A DNA stretch of 64,000 bases from a virus (IMGVR_UViG_3300047443_000115:27589-91588), one strand, 5' to 3'. Positions 38,293 to 47,066 are shown, counted from the first letter of the stretch. Made by a program: numbers and translations. The notes: generated by a model not told the origin, from the letters alone.

Positions 38293-39600
38293 CCTCCCCG
38301 ACTAAATGCCGGGGATCCCCGCCTGCTCCCACCGCATGGGGGAGGGCTTCGGGTGGGTTGCTGCTTCGTCGCGCGGTGCCGGCACGAGTACCGGTCTTAC
38401 CTGCGCTCCACGGCCGTTTACGGTCTCCGCCCGTCCGGCGGCGACCTTTCGTCCTTCGGTTCGGATGTTGCGTGCCGCGTTGATGTCGCGGTCGTGCGTC
38501 ATGTCGCAGCCTTGGCACGTCCATGTGCGGACGTTGAGGGGCTTTGGGCCGTCCTTGAACCCGCACGCTGAGCAGAGCTGCGACGACGGGAAGAATCGGT
38601 CCACGCGGGCAAAGGTGCGCCCGTAGCGTGTGGCTTTGTACTCCAACATGGTCACGAACGCAGACCATCCGGCGTCGTTGACGGACCTGGAGAGGCGCGT
38701 GCGGGCAAGGCCGTTCACCGCGAGGTCTTCCACGTACACCGCTTGGTTCTCGCGGATGATCGTGGTCGACAGCTTGTGGTGAAAGTCCCGGCGCGCGTCC
38801 TTCACCTGGGCGTGAACCTTGGCGACCTTGATGACGGCCCTCTTGCGATTCGCGGAGCCCTTCGTCTTCCGGCTGAGAGCCCGCTGCGCCTTCTTCAGCT
38901 TGCGTTCGGCGCGGCGGAGGAACTTCGGTGATGCCACCTTGCGGCCGTCCGACAGCACCGCGAAGTGGGTGAGGCCAAGGTCGATGCCCACCTCGGGCGT
39001 GGTCTCCGGCAGCACCTCGGAGCCGTCTGTCATCACGACGAAGGAGGCGAAGTACCGGCCGGCCGCATCCTTGACCACAGTCACTGATGACGGAGTCGAG
39101 GGCAGGGCGCGGGACCACTTCACCCGCAGCTCGCCGACCTTGGCCACGTACAGGTGACCATTGGGGCGGATTGAGAAGCCGTTGCGGGTGAGGCGGATTG
39201 CCTGCCGGTTGTCCCGCCTGGACCGGAACCGGGGCGGGGCCACTTTCGGGCCCTTGCGCTTGCCCGTGGCCGAGGTGAAGAAATTTCGGTAGGCGGTGTG
39301 CAGGTCGGCGAGCGCCTGAACCAGAACGACCGAGGACACCTCTGCCAACCATGCCCGCTCGGGGGTCTGTTTCGCGGCGGTGATGACCTGCTTCTGGAGG
39401 TCGGTGTCCTTGAGGTACGGCAGCCCCGCCGCACGGGCGTCCTGTCGGGCCCTCAGGGCGTCGTTGAAGACCGCGCGGGCGCAGCCGAAGGCGCGGGCGA
39501 GTTGCTGTTCCTGGCTGGGGGTGGGGTAGAGCCGGAAGTTGTACCTGAGCTGCACCCCGCACCCCCTGATCAAGTAGTTGAACTACTCCAAGCATAGCAG
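38286..39600 (-). mobile_element. Single-gene TnpB element (IS200/IS605-type), no transposase
   Basis: Right end: just beyond the tnpB stop, reading leftward GGGGATCCCCGGCATTTAGTCGGGGAGGACGTCAA in two pieces, a subterminal stem ending as such elements do. Left end: the palindrome AGTAGTTCAACTACT at about 39574-39588. No TnpA gene is present, so it must be mobilised in trans. Exact boundaries need comparison with an empty site. Confidence 0.6.
38302..39555 (-). CDS. tnpB: TnpB RNA-guided nuclease
   Basis: 417 residues. N-terminal helical domain (YNFRLYPTPSQEQQLARAFG), RuvC motif I VGIDLGLTHFAVL, II VYVEDLAVNGLA, III DRDINAARN, and between II and III the zinc ribbon CSACGFKD...CQGC. All catalytic acids are present. 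The guide omega RNA would come from the tnpB 3' end and right end of the element. GTG start, AGGGGG 6 bp before; an upstream TTG is possible. Relative of Cas12; may serve phage competition as well as element retention. Confidence 0.9.
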   Translation of the reverse strand: MQLRYNFRLYPTPSQEQQLARAFGCARAVFNDALRARQDARAAGLPYLKDTDLQKQVITAAKQTPERAWLAEVSSVVLVQALADLHTAYRNFFTSATGKRKGPKVAPPRFRSRRDNRQAIRLTRNGFSIRPNGHLYVAKVGELRVKWSRALPSTPSSVTVVKDAAGRYFASFVVMTDGSEVLPETTPEVGIDLGLTHFAVLSDGRKVASPKFLRRAERKLKKAQRALSRKTKGSANRKRAVIKVAKVHAQVKDARRDFHHKLSTTIIRENQAVYVEDLAVNGLARTRLSRSVNDAGWSAFVTMLEYKATRYGRTFARVDRFFPSSQLCSACGFKDGPKPLNVRTWTCQGCDMTHDRDINAARNIRTEGRKVAAGRAETVNGRGAQVRPVLVPAPRDEAATHPKPSPMRWEQAGIPGI

Positions 39601-39634
39601 TAGCCGACCTATCGCATGCCGGTATCGTGAACCC

Positions 39635-39841
39635 ATGGAGATCCCCGGCTACCTGACGACCGAGCAGGCCGCGAAGCGCCTCGGCATCAACCCGCAGAGC
39701 GTCTACAACCTCGCCAACCGGGCCTCCGACTTCCCCAAGCCCGTCAAGGTCGGCCGCGCATCCCTCTGGCCCGAGGCCGGGATCGATGCCTGGCGAGCCG
39801 CACACCCTGCGCGACGGCGGCGGCAGCCCCCGACTGCCTGA
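39635..39841 (+). CDS. Excisionase/AlpA-like HTH protein
   Basis: 68 residues. YLTTEQAAKRLGINPQSVYNLANRA followed by DFPKPVKVGRASLWPEAGIDAW, the AlpA/Xis form with its wing. It lies just outside the TnpB element and points away from it. Could be an excisionase for the integrase far to the right, or a regulator. Confidence 0.7.
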   Translation: MEIPGYLTTEQAAKRLGINPQSVYNLANRASDFPKPVKVGRASLWPEAGIDAWRAAHPARRRRQPPTA

Positions 39842-39858
39842 CGGTTGAAGGTCGGCAT

Positions 39859-40377
39859 TCAGTTCGGGCATGACGGGGCCTCACGGTCGATCGGGTGGCT
39901 TGCGGCTGTCGCTGGCGCCCTGGGGCTCGAAGCTGGCCCAGGACCGTCGGAGGCTGCGAGGCCGGGAGAACCCCCGTGGAGCGCGTTCTCAGCCTCGCTA
40001 GGGGTGGAGTCGCCGGAGCGCCCGGCGCGCGGCGCCCTCCCGTCCCCGTTGAAGCCCGCCCCGTCGTCACCAGAGCGCCCCGCAGCATCCCGGCGGGGCT
40101 CGGGAGCCTCCGCGCAGCCTGAGAGCCCCTGAGGGCCGCCCCTGGGATTCCGGCGGGCAGCCTTCGCGGCAGCACGGCGGGCCGCTCGGTTCGCCCGTGG
40201 CGGCTGCGGCAGGTTCATCCCGGGCGTCGCCGTCTCCGACGCGAAGCCCTCCGCCCACCCGAACGGCGATCCGTCGTCATCCGGGACCACCACCTCGCCC
40301 AGCGACCTGAGCTCGGTCTCCCACGTGGCGCCCGGTTTCCCCGCACGCTCACCGCGAGGCGACGACGGGCCGGTCAC
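39859..40377 (-). CDS. Disordered protein, unknown function
   Basis: 172 residues, GTGA-coupled to the DUF4326 gene. An N-terminal third with LRSLGEVVVPDDDGSPFGWA, then basic helix ANRAARRAAAKAARR and a Gly/Pro/Ser-rich remainder. No domain recognised. Confidence 0.55.
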   Translation of the reverse strand: MTGPSSPRGERAGKPGATWETELRSLGEVVVPDDDGSPFGWAEGFASETATPGMNLPQPPRANRAARRAAAKAARRNPRGGPQGLSGCAEAPEPRRDAAGRSGDDGAGFNGDGRAPRAGRSGDSTPSEAENALHGGSPGLAASDGPGPASSPRAPATAASHPIDREAPSCPN

Positions 40378-40805
40378 TGGGCGTCCCGCCGTGGCTCAAC
40401 GTCCGACGGGGCGGCGAACGCTGCCTCCTTGGGCGTGGTGTCGACGAACGACTCCAGCGGCAGCGGCGAGTTTGCGACGAGCAGCAGCCAGTCGCCATGG
40501 CACGGGTCGCCGACCTTGCACCAGCACATGAGCGTCTTGCCTGCCAGCTGCTCCCGGATTCGGCGCAGGTACTCGACGTCGTGGGTGCGGGCGTTGCGGT
40601 AGCTGTCGACGGCCTGCTGCTGGGTGAGCGGCTCGTGCGGTCGGCGGTCGATCCAGCCGCCCGGCAGGACCGTGTGGCCGGTGTCGCCGACCCTCCACGA
40701 GTTCGACCAGACCGAGGGGCGGCCTACGTAGAGCGCACCTTCAGGGGCGGACCATCCGGCCGTGCGGCGGCGTTGGATGCGGGCGGGCTTGCTGGGTTCG
40801 GACAT
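40374..40805 (-). CDS. DUF4326 protein
   Basis: 143 residues. RRRTAGWSAPEGALYVGRPS, WSNSWRVGD and LMCWCKVGDPCHGDWLL are the DUF4326 hallmarks common in actinophages. Cys/His groups suggest metal binding. Its role is not known. The ATG excludes a long antisense-type extension. Confidence 0.8.
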   Translation of the reverse strand: MSEPSKPARIQRRRTAGWSAPEGALYVGRPSVWSNSWRVGDTGHTVLPGGWIDRRPHEPLTQQQAVDSYRNARTHDVEYLRRIREQLAGKTLMCWCKVGDPCHGDWLLLVANSPLPLESFVDTTPKEAAFAAPSDVEPRRDAQ

Positions 40806-40887
40806 CAGATGTCTCCGGTCTGTCCTGGTATCACCCGGTTGGCGTACCTGGCGGGATGGCGGGCGGGGATGTCTGGATGGGAGGGAG

Positions 40888-42693
40888 TCAGGCGGCGGCA
40901 CTGAAGGCGGGGGCTGCGGCGGCGTATCGGTCCAGCTCCTCGCCGGCCACGGCTTCGACGAGGGCGCAGACGATGACCTCGGCGGCGTTCGGGGTAACGG
41001 CGTTGCCATATTGTCTGACTTTTTCCCGCTTTGACCCGATCACGATGTACTGGTCGGCGAAGCTCATCGCCCGGCCGATCTCGTGGGGTTCGAGCATCCG
41101 GAACAGCACGTCCTCGATGTCGACCTCGCCCTTGACCAGGGCGTAGTGATCGCGCGTCATCATCGTGCCGACCGGCTCAGCGACCGTCCTGGCCACACCC
41201 TTGCCGTAGTACGGCACCAGCAGGTGCTCCCAGGTGACGAGCGACTGGTGGCCGGCGGTGGTCAGCGACCGGAGCGGCTCGTTGACGGGGGTGCTGAGGT
41301 ATCCGGAGTCGCCGCGCGCCGAGTTGTTGCGCATGACCATGGCGGCCGTGTCCGGCATGACGAGCCCGTGGTGGTTCCCGGACGCGGTGACCGTCGCGAG
41401 GGCGTCACCCACGGACCGGGCCACGGAACCGCCGCCGCGCAGCTCCGCGACGAACGGCAGCCAGGCGAGCCCGGTCTCGTTGCGGGCAGTCTGGGTACGC
41501 AGCGGCAGGTTGGCGCTCGACGGCTCCTTGCCGTCGCGGCCCTCGACGGGGATCAGCAGCGGCGGGATCGCTATGCCGTCGTTCTCCCGCGTCGTCCTCG
41601 TCGACATCGGCTCCGACACCGGGCTCGGGGCGTCGCGCCAGGTTCCGCCGGCCGGGACCATGAACGGCTCGTAGGCCATGGCCTTCGTCGCCGTCGTGGT
41701 CTGGGTGGTGAGCGGCGCGTCGATCGGCCAGGTGCGGACGCCCGGGCGCCGCTCGAACGTGTTGCCCGCGGCCTCCAGCGAGATTGGCCGGGCGAACTTC
41801 TTCAGCCCGGCCTGGATGCGGGCGAGCGTCTTGTCGGCGAGGGGCTTGGCCCGGTCGCCGATCCGCTGGCCCGGCAGGCTCCAGTCGATCGCCACGGCGG
41901 CCGGGAGCGTCTCGGGCTCGACGACCTGGTTGCGGCACTTCACCTGCGGGCAGCGGTACACGTACTGCTGCCGGTAGCGGCCCATGTCGCGGGCCGGGTC
42001 CTTGAACGCCTGGACCGCCTGGACCCACTCCTCGCAGCCCGTGCACCAGGCGCGCGGCCGGAGCCACTTGTTCCAGTCCGGGGTCCGGCCCAGCGACTCG
42101 TGCCAGTACGCCACGTAAAGGCGATCGCGGCTCTGAGGCGCACGGTGGACCGCACGCGGGTCGGCGTGCATCGAGTTCAGGGCGATCACGCGGGTCAGAT
42201 AGCCGAGCTTCTTGATCTCCCCGATCCAACGGTCCCACTGATCCCAGGCCCGCACGTCCACGACGTTCTCGACGACGCCGGCCTTCACCAGGCCGCCGCG
42301 CTCCTGAACGCCCCGCAGGTACAGCGGCACTTCCTCCATCAGCGCCCGGGACCGCTCGACCTCCTCCGACGGGGCCGTCTCGCCGAACAGGTCGTCCTGC
42401 AGCGAGTTGGCGAAGTCCCGCTTCTTGCCTCGGGCGTTCGACCACTGCGGGCACTCGGGGCTGGCCCAGAAGATGTCCGTGACGGGCCACTTCTCGACCG
42501 GGGCCTCACGGATGTCGCCGCGGTAGTGGTCGACCTCGGGGAAGTTCGCGGCGTGCGACTCGATCGCGCGGGCCCAGTGGTTCGCGGCGCGCTCTACCCG
42601 GACGCCGGGGATGGAGTGCATGCCCTGCGAGCTGCCTCCCGCGCCACAGAACCAGTCCATAACGGTCAGGGCGTCGTTGTCGTATCGGGTCAT
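40888..42693 (-). CDS. C5-cytosine DNA methyltransferase
   Basis: 601 residues. Motif I DWFCGAGGSS (about 13-22), motif IV WASPECPQWS with catalytic Cys81, VI ENVVDV, VIII QSRDRLYV and X VRQYGNAVTPN at the end, with a large target-recognition region holding a zinc-like CTGC...CPQVKC. Motif IV has Pro-Glu-Cys where most have Pro-Pro-Cys, a known variant in phage enzymes as far as I recall. Start ATG overlaps the upstream stop (TGATG). Protects phage DNA; recognition site unknown. Confidence 0.9.
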   Translation of the reverse strand: MTRYDNDALTVMDWFCGAGGSSQGMHSIPGVRVERAANHWARAIESHAANFPEVDHYRGDIREAPVEKWPVTDIFWASPECPQWSNARGKKRDFANSLQDDLFGETAPSEEVERSRALMEEVPLYLRGVQERGGLVKAGVVENVVDVRAWDQWDRWIGEIKKLGYLTRVIALNSMHADPRAVHRAPQSRDRLYVAYWHESLGRTPDWNKWLRPRAWCTGCEEWVQAVQAFKDPARDMGRYRQQYVYRCPQVKCRNQVVEPETLPAAVAIDWSLPGQRIGDRAKPLADKTLARIQAGLKKFARPISLEAAGNTFERRPGVRTWPIDAPLTTQTTTATKAMAYEPFMVPAGGTWRDAPSPVSEPMSTRTTRENDGIAIPPLLIPVEGRDGKEPSSANLPLRTQTARNETGLAWLPFVAELRGGGSVARSVGDALATVTASGNHHGLVMPDTAAMVMRNNSARGDSGYLSTPVNEPLRSLTTAGHQSLVTWEHLLVPYYGKGVARTVAEPVGTMMTRDHYALVKGEVDIEDVLFRMLEPHEIGRAMSFADQYIVIGSKREKVRQYGNAVTPNAAEVIVCALVEAVAGEELDRYAAAAPAFSAAA

Positions 42694-43028
42694 CAGCTGG
42701 CCTTCCTGGCGTCGCGTGCGGGCTGGCAAACGGGCTGGTCGGGGGCCCGTCGCACGGTGAGGTGCGGGGGGTGGTTGCGGTACACGGCGGCCGCGAGCAG
42801 TTCCCGGTTGGCGGTCTTCTGCTCGGCGCTGAGCGGCTCCCGGTAGCGGTTCCGTATCGGGACCGGCGCCTCTTCGGCGGTCAGCCGGTCGAGGACGCGA
42901 ACCGACGGCATGCCCAGGGCCTGCCGGGTGCGGTGGACGGTGGTGCGGTCGCAGCCCAGCTCGTGGGCGATGCGGGTGTCGGTGTGGCCCGCGCGGATGC
43001 CGTCAGCGATGTCGTCACGGATCTTCAC
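42693..43028 (-). CDS. HTH protein (homeodomain/resolvase-like)
   Basis: 111 residues, GTG. IADGIRAGHTDTRIAHELGCDRTTVHRTRQALG is a helix-turn-helix; the rest is basic. Coupled to the methyltransferase gene after it. May regulate that gene or aid replication. Confidence 0.7.
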   Translation of the reverse strand: MKIRDDIADGIRAGHTDTRIAHELGCDRTTVHRTRQALGMPSVRVLDRLTAEEAPVPIRNRYREPLSAEQKTANRELLAAAVYRNHPPHLTVRRAPDQPVCQPARDARKAS

Positions 43029-43336
43029 GCGGCGGTCTCCTCGGCCTCGGTCTGCCGCCGCGGGTGAACGTCGCCGCCGTGGAGCGGCTGGCCGGCCTCG
43101 TGGCAGTCGACGCCCGGCGCGACCTGGCAGACGGGGCACACGGCGGTGGCGCGCACCCAGGCGGAGATGCGGGCCGGGTGGGGCTGCGGCATCTGGCGGC
43201 GCTTCGAGATCGTCGTGCACGGCCGGTGCTCATGCGCCAGGCAGTGCGGGCAGGCAACCGCGCGGGCCGGGTGGGCCTTGGCGCGGAGGAAGTGGCGGAC
43301 CGAGTCGGGCATCTCGGCGGCAGGACGGCGGGTCAT
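43025..43336 (-). CDS. Zinc-finger protein with two Cys clusters
   Basis: 103 residues. VACPHCLAHEHRPC and AVCPVCQVAPGVDCHEAGQPLH, each C-x2-C...C with a following His. Similar two-cluster proteins recur in actinophage replication regions. ATGA overlap with the gene before. Confidence 0.7.
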   Translation of the reverse strand: MTRRPAAEMPDSVRHFLRAKAHPARAVACPHCLAHEHRPCTTISKRRQMPQPHPARISAWVRATAVCPVCQVAPGVDCHEAGQPLHGGDVHPRRQTEAEETAA

Positions 43337-43656
43337 CGGGTGCTCCTCGGGTCTTCGGTGGGTGGCGTGCATCCGCACTCGCAGCGGTACTGGCCGGGCG
43401 GACTGCCGGCGCGAAGCCAGGCGCGGTGCTCCTCGGTAGCCGCGGCCCACGCTTCGGGCGGCTGGGGTGGGACTGGACCAGGTGGGCTGGTGCCGGTTGG
43501 CCAGGCGCCGGGCCGGTGGCCGGGAATCGGGGGCGCGACCTTCACGGGTTTCGCGGTGCGGCGGGCGAGGCCCTCGCGGATCTGCTGGCGCATGAAGGCC
43601 GACAGGTCCTTCTGCTGGCGCATTTCGTGGATGTCGGCCTCGTCGAAGTCGGTCAT
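43333..43656 (-). CDS. Small Pro-rich protein, unknown function
   Basis: 107 residues. Acidic helical start (DFDEADIHEMRQQKDLSAFM), Pro-rich middle, Cys-containing end (YRCECGCTPP). No family recognised. Confidence 0.55.
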   Translation of the reverse strand: MTDFDEADIHEMRQQKDLSAFMRQQIREGLARRTAKPVKVAPPIPGHRPGAWPTGTSPPGPVPPQPPEAWAAATEEHRAWLRAGSPPGQYRCECGCTPPTEDPRSTR

Positions 43657-44393
43657 GACGCATCGACCCCCGCGGCGGATGCGGGCTGTTCGCCGAAGCC
43701 GTCGGCCGGCTCAGGCTTCGCATCGGACGGCAGCGCGGCCAGGTAGGCACGGGAAGCGGCCTTGCGGCGCGCGATCTCCGCACTCGCCTCCGAGTCATCC
43801 GGCGACAGTCCAGGCACCTCGCCGCCAGAAGCCAGTACGCGCGCGGGGTGCACCGGGCGCTCCTTGCCGCTCCCGAACCGGCACGGCCGGCCGATAACCG
43901 CATGGCACTTCGGGCACTCCACTCCGAGCGGGCCCGGGCGCTTGACCTTCTCGACCTCGCCGTCCTCGCCCGGCACCTCCCGGAACGCGCCCTTGAGCTC
44001 CTTCGCCACCGACGGATGCGGACCACCCGTCAGCGCCGGAGCGTCCGACGGGCCCACAGCCCGACCGCTGCCTATCGCGTCCAACTGGCCGCGAAGCCGG
44101 GCGAGGTACAGGGGGTCGCGGTCGCCGGATGGCGGCTCGTAGATGAAGTTCTCCAGCCGCTCCGAACGGATGATCTTGCGGTGGGTGCGGACATCGTGCG
44201 GCTGGATCCACAGGCGCTGACCGGCCTCCTTCGGCGGGGTGCCGTAGAACCGGGCGACGGCATCGAAGGCGTCCTGGTCGAGCGGAACGTCCCTGAGGGC
44301 GGTCGCCCACGCACGCTTGGCGATCTGGCTCGGCTGGCGGTTGTCGAAAGCGGCGCAGGCAGCGAGGAGGCGCTGAGCCTCGTCGGGGGTCAT
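43653..44393 (-). CDS. Replication-associated protein, possible helicase loader
   Basis: 246 residues. The first 80 residues (AQRLLAACAAFDNRQPSQIA, WATALRDVPLDQDAFDAVAR, WIQPHDVRTHRK) fit the small helical proteins that precede phage helicases or follow DnaD-like initiators, recalling SPP1 gp39. The C-terminal part has a zinc finger (ECPKCHAVIGRPC...H). It is coupled to the initiator gene by ATGA. The loader assignment is inference. Confidence 0.55.
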   Translation of the reverse strand: MTPDEAQRLLAACAAFDNRQPSQIAKRAWATALRDVPLDQDAFDAVARFYGTPPKEAGQRLWIQPHDVRTHRKIIRSERLENFIYEPPSGDRDPLYLARLRGQLDAIGSGRAVGPSDAPALTGGPHPSVAKELKGAFREVPGEDGEVEKVKRPGPLGVECPKCHAVIGRPCRFGSGKERPVHPARVLASGGEVPGLSPDDSEASAEIARRKAASRAYLAALPSDAKPEPADGFGEQPASAAGVDAS

Positions 44394-45586
44394 GAACTCT
44401 CCTCAGAGGGCAGGGCGAGCCAGCCGGCGACCTTCGCGTCGGTGCCGACGAGGGTCTGGCCGGTGGGCAGTTGGATGACGTTGCTGGCAGATGTGGCCTT
44501 GCGGATGTCAGCGAAGGCGAACTGGAGGGTTCCGGCGCTGACCGGCTTGCTGGTCTCGCCGAGGCGGAGGAGTGCGCGCCCCAACTCCTCGGGCTCGACG
44601 CCGTTGGCGAGGGAGTCGACGATCACCTGGCGCACCTGGCGGCGCTTGTAGGTGTTGCCCCGACTGAAGCGGTCGAGGAAGTCGTCGACCATCCGGTCAG
44701 GAAGGGCCCTGCCCGTCTGCACGATGGCGGGCGCGTGGGCGTGATCACCGGAAGGGGGTAGGGGGGTTCCCTTCCCTTCCCTGTTCCCTTCCCTTCCCTT
44801 CCCTTCCAGCAGTGAATGGTTCAGTGAGTCATTCACTGAATGGTTCACTGAGTGGTTCAGTGAATGAATCTCACCGTGCGTATATGACTCGTAGCCTTCG
44901 GATCCACTCTCGTCACGGTGCGCGGTCGCGCTCTCGTGATCCCGGTTCACAGGTCCGTTCACTGAACGATTCACTGAGTGATTCAGTGAATCGTTCAGAC
45001 CGTCGAGTTCCATGGGCGGAATGAACTCTTCGTCCGGTCCGCCCCGGGGGCTGTTGCCACACGCCTGGTGGAGCGCGCGGACGTTGGACGGGTGCTCCGT
45101 CCCACCGGCGCTCTGCGGCCGGATGTAGCCGATCGTCAGGTTGTGCGCCTCGTTCCGCACGGGGCGATCGGGGATGCCGCCGCCGCACAGCTGGCACGTC
45201 CACGCGTCCCGACGGCCGTACATCCGCCGCGTCTCGCCGTTCTGCAGAGACGGCGGAGGCAGCTTGCTCTTCTGCGGCCGGTTGATCCTCTGGTGCTTCC
45301 GGAAGTTGACCACCACGGCCATCTGCTGACGGGCCACGCCGGCGATGTACGGGAAGACGAGGCCGGCGTCGGCCAGGCAGTGCATGAGCTTGCCGACGTC
45401 GGACACGGCGAGGTCGTCGTCGTACATGAACGCCGACGCCTTCAAGTACGAGGGCGTCCAGCGCAGGAGGCCTTCGTCGTCGGCCAGGTTGAAGGTTGCG
45501 ATGAAGAGGAGGCGGGCGTCCCGCGGGAGGACGCCGAGGAGCTCATCCTCCCAAAACTCCGGTTTCACAGTTCGGATGCGAGCCAT
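44390..45586 (-). CDS. DnaD-like replication initiator with internal HNH-type knuckle and iterons
   Basis: 398 residues. N-terminal winged-helix domain: RIRTVKPEFWEDELLGVLPR, DDEGLLRWTPSYLKASAF, the usual opening of actinophage DnaD-like initiators. A CQLC...GCGNSPRGG region with HNLTIGYIRPQSAGG resembles an HNH knuckle. The middle is a four-residue peptide repeat S-[LV]-N-[HDR] encoded by 12-bp DNA repeats, then EGKGREG. The C-terminal helical domain follows (DRMVDDFLDRFSRGNTYKRR). The DNA repeats very likely are the origin. Confidence 0.75.
   Translation of the reverse strand: MARIRTVKPEFWEDELLGVLPRDARLLFIATFNLADDEGLLRWTPSYLKASAFMYDDDLAVSDVGKLMHCLADAGLVFPYIAGVARQQMAVVVNFRKHQRINRPQKSKLPPPSLQNGETRRMYGRRDAWTCQLCGGGIPDRPVRNEAHNLTIGYIRPQSAGGTEHPSNVRALHQACGNSPRGGPDEEFIPPMELDGLNDSLNHSVNRSVNGPVNRDHESATAHRDESGSEGYESYTHGEIHSLNHSVNHSVNDSLNHSLLEGKGREGNREGKGTPLPPSGDHAHAPAIVQTGRALPDRMVDDFLDRFSRGNTYKRRQVRQVIVDSLANGVEPEELGRALLRLGETSKPVSAGTLQFAFADIRKATSASNVIQLPTGQTLVGTDAKVAGWLALPSEESS
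44767..44808. repeat. Polypyrimidine direct repeats beside the iterons
   Basis: Runs of CCTTC/CCCTTCC on the plus strand (GGGAAGG on the coding strand) repeated six to seven times, coding EGKGREGNREGKG. Strand asymmetry of this sort can ease unwinding, a possible DNA-unwinding element. Confidence 0.6.
44813..44872. repeat. 12-bp iterons, cluster A (candidate origin)
   Basis: Five contiguous 12-bp units: TGAATGGTTCAG, TGAGTCATTCAC, TGAATGGTTCAC, TGAGTGGTTCAG, TGAATGAATCTC. Consensus TGARTSRTTCAS. Inside the initiator gene. Confidence 0.75.
44951..44998. repeat. 12-bp iterons, cluster B (candidate origin)
   Basis: Four contiguous units: AGGTCCGTTCAC, TGAACGATTCAC, TGAGTGATTCAG, TGAATCGTTCAG. 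Same consensus as cluster A, 79 bp away, in the same reading frame. Confidence 0.75.
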
Positions 45587-46926
45587 CAGGCTTCACCGCC
45601 CGGCAGCGGGAAGCCAGCAACCTCAAGAACGGACTGTTTGCACAGCAGATGGGGACCTAGATCACAGTCCCCGTAGGAGCCGGCGGTGATCGCGGCTGAG
45701 TCGACGTCCAGGTACCAGTGCCGATGGGTGTCGCGGATCCGGCCGAGGCATGAGCGGAAGGCCTCACGCTCATCCTCGGTAGGCCAGGATCGACCCGATG
45801 TTCCGTGCCGCCACGCCAGGGCCCACAAGTCTTCGGCTCGCTGCCAGGCCGGGATGACCTGGATGGCATTGAGCATGTCGCAATCCATCAGGCCGTAGTG
45901 CATGTGCGTGGTCATACGACTGCCGGCGATTGCTGCGGCGACGGATACCTGCACAGGGTGTGCGCCCGCTTCGTAAAGGGCTACACAGTCGTCCCAGAAC
46001 TTCTTGGTGACTTCATCTGAGGGCATCTCGCGGGCGGCGTGATACCAGGCGTGAGTGAAGACCTCATGGGCGATGTACTGCCGGTTGAATTCATTGCTTC
46101 GGTCGAGGTGCGCGAGTCCTTCCTTGGCACTGACCTCGCCGAACCAGACGGCGTACTCAGCCGCTTCGAGCACCTCATGCGGCTTGCGCCCCGCGATCAG
46201 CGCTTCGCGCGCGCTGGTCTTGAACTGTTCAACCTGCTCTGGGGTGGGGCCGGACTTGAATGTGTAGGCCCATTCCTGTCCCCAGACGAGGTGAGCGGCT
46301 CCTACCGCAAGGGCGTCAATGTCGTCGATGTCAAGTTCGGCGCCCTCTGGGGCGGTTTCTCTCAGGATCCGTCGCGCTTCCTGCTGGATGACGGTGACCT
46401 GATTCCAGGCGATGCCGCAGCAGTACTTGAACTTGCCCTCGTTCTTGACTTTCTTGTTGCCCATGGACGCGTCGACGATCTCGGCCCAGGCCCAGTCGGG
46501 AAGACCGGCGACTCGGAAGCGTTCGAGGCTGGCTTTCCAATCGCCGGGGAGTTCGATCTTTTTTCGGCTGTCGCCCTCTCCGTACCCCCAGCGATTCCAC
46601 TCGCGGACGAAAGTCTCGCGGTAGGCGAGCTTCGGTTTGTCCTGGCGGAGCAGTACGTCAGCGGCCTGCTCCATGGCGGCGGCCCAACGGAGTGCATCGT
46701 CGGCAACGTCGGCGACGGTGGCTGCATCGGCGGGCATGCTGCTCTTGCCGTTGTTGCAGTCCTCGCACGACGTGGCCAGGTTCGCCGGCTCGTCGCCACC
46801 ACCGAGCGCTACCGGCGTCACATGGTCAACGCGCAGCGGGACATCAGGTGCCTTTGCGCCGCAGTAGCGGCAGGTATGCGAGTCCCGCCGCAAGATCTCG
46901 TAGCGGAGGCGCTTGGAGACGGCCAT
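45586..46926 (-). CDS. HNH endonuclease fused to a large replication-region domain
   Basis: 446 residues. N-terminal HNH: CRYCGAK, LRVDHVTPVALGGGDEPANL, CEDCNNGKSS, complete. Residues about 90-200 contain RETFVREWNRWGYGEGDSRK, DWAWAEIVDASMGNKKVKN, FKYCCGIAWNQVTVIQQEA, a helical domain I have seen only in phage replication blocks. C-terminal 200 residues are unassigned. The stop overlaps the initiator's start. Could cut at or near the origin, or act as homing nuclease. Confidence 0.8.
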   Translation of the reverse strand: MAVSKRLRYEILRRDSHTCRYCGAKAPDVPLRVDHVTPVALGGGDEPANLATSCEDCNNGKSSMPADAATVADVADDALRWAAAMEQAADVLLRQDKPKLAYRETFVREWNRWGYGEGDSRKKIELPGDWKASLERFRVAGLPDWAWAEIVDASMGNKKVKNEGKFKYCCGIAWNQVTVIQQEARRILRETAPEGAELDIDDIDALAVGAAHLVWGQEWAYTFKSGPTPEQVEQFKTSAREALIAGRKPHEVLEAAEYAVWFGEVSAKEGLAHLDRSNEFNRQYIAHEVFTHAWYHAAREMPSDEVTKKFWDDCVALYEAGAHPVQVSVAAAIAGSRMTTHMHYGLMDCDMLNAIQVIPAWQRAEDLWALAWRHGTSGRSWPTEDEREAFRSCLGRIRDTHRHWYLDVDSAAITAGSYGDCDLGPHLLCKQSVLEVAGFPLPGGEA

Positions 46927-47026
46927 TGGTCGGTGCTTCCTTCGTTAGTGCTGGTCAGGGGCTTTCGGGCACGTGGAACCAAGCCCTTAGGGCGGCATGG
47001 CGCGATTGGCCTTGACGTGACTATCA

Positions 47027-47066
47027 TAGCTAAGAAGTGCACGTTCGTAGCTAAGAAAGCTAAGAG
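47027..47066. repeat. TAGCTAAGAA repeats in the antitoxin leader
   Basis: TAGCTAAGAA at 47027 and 47048, spacing 21 bp, and AAGCTAAGAG at 47057. Two helical turns apart, directly before the antitoxin-like gene, so a probable operator. Confidence 0.6.

Noticed and set aside
38210-39871. 553-codon minus-strand frame covering tnpB
   Set aside because: Different frame from tnpB; only its last 25 codons (left of the element) look like real coding sequence.
41083-42846. 587-codon plus-strand frame opposite the C5 methyltransferase
   Set aside because: Shadow: no domains, skewed composition, and it crosses the ends of two coupled genes.
44767-44998. CRISPR-like array
   Set aside because: Repeats are 12 bp, contiguous, without unique spacers, and inside a coding sequence; they are iterons.
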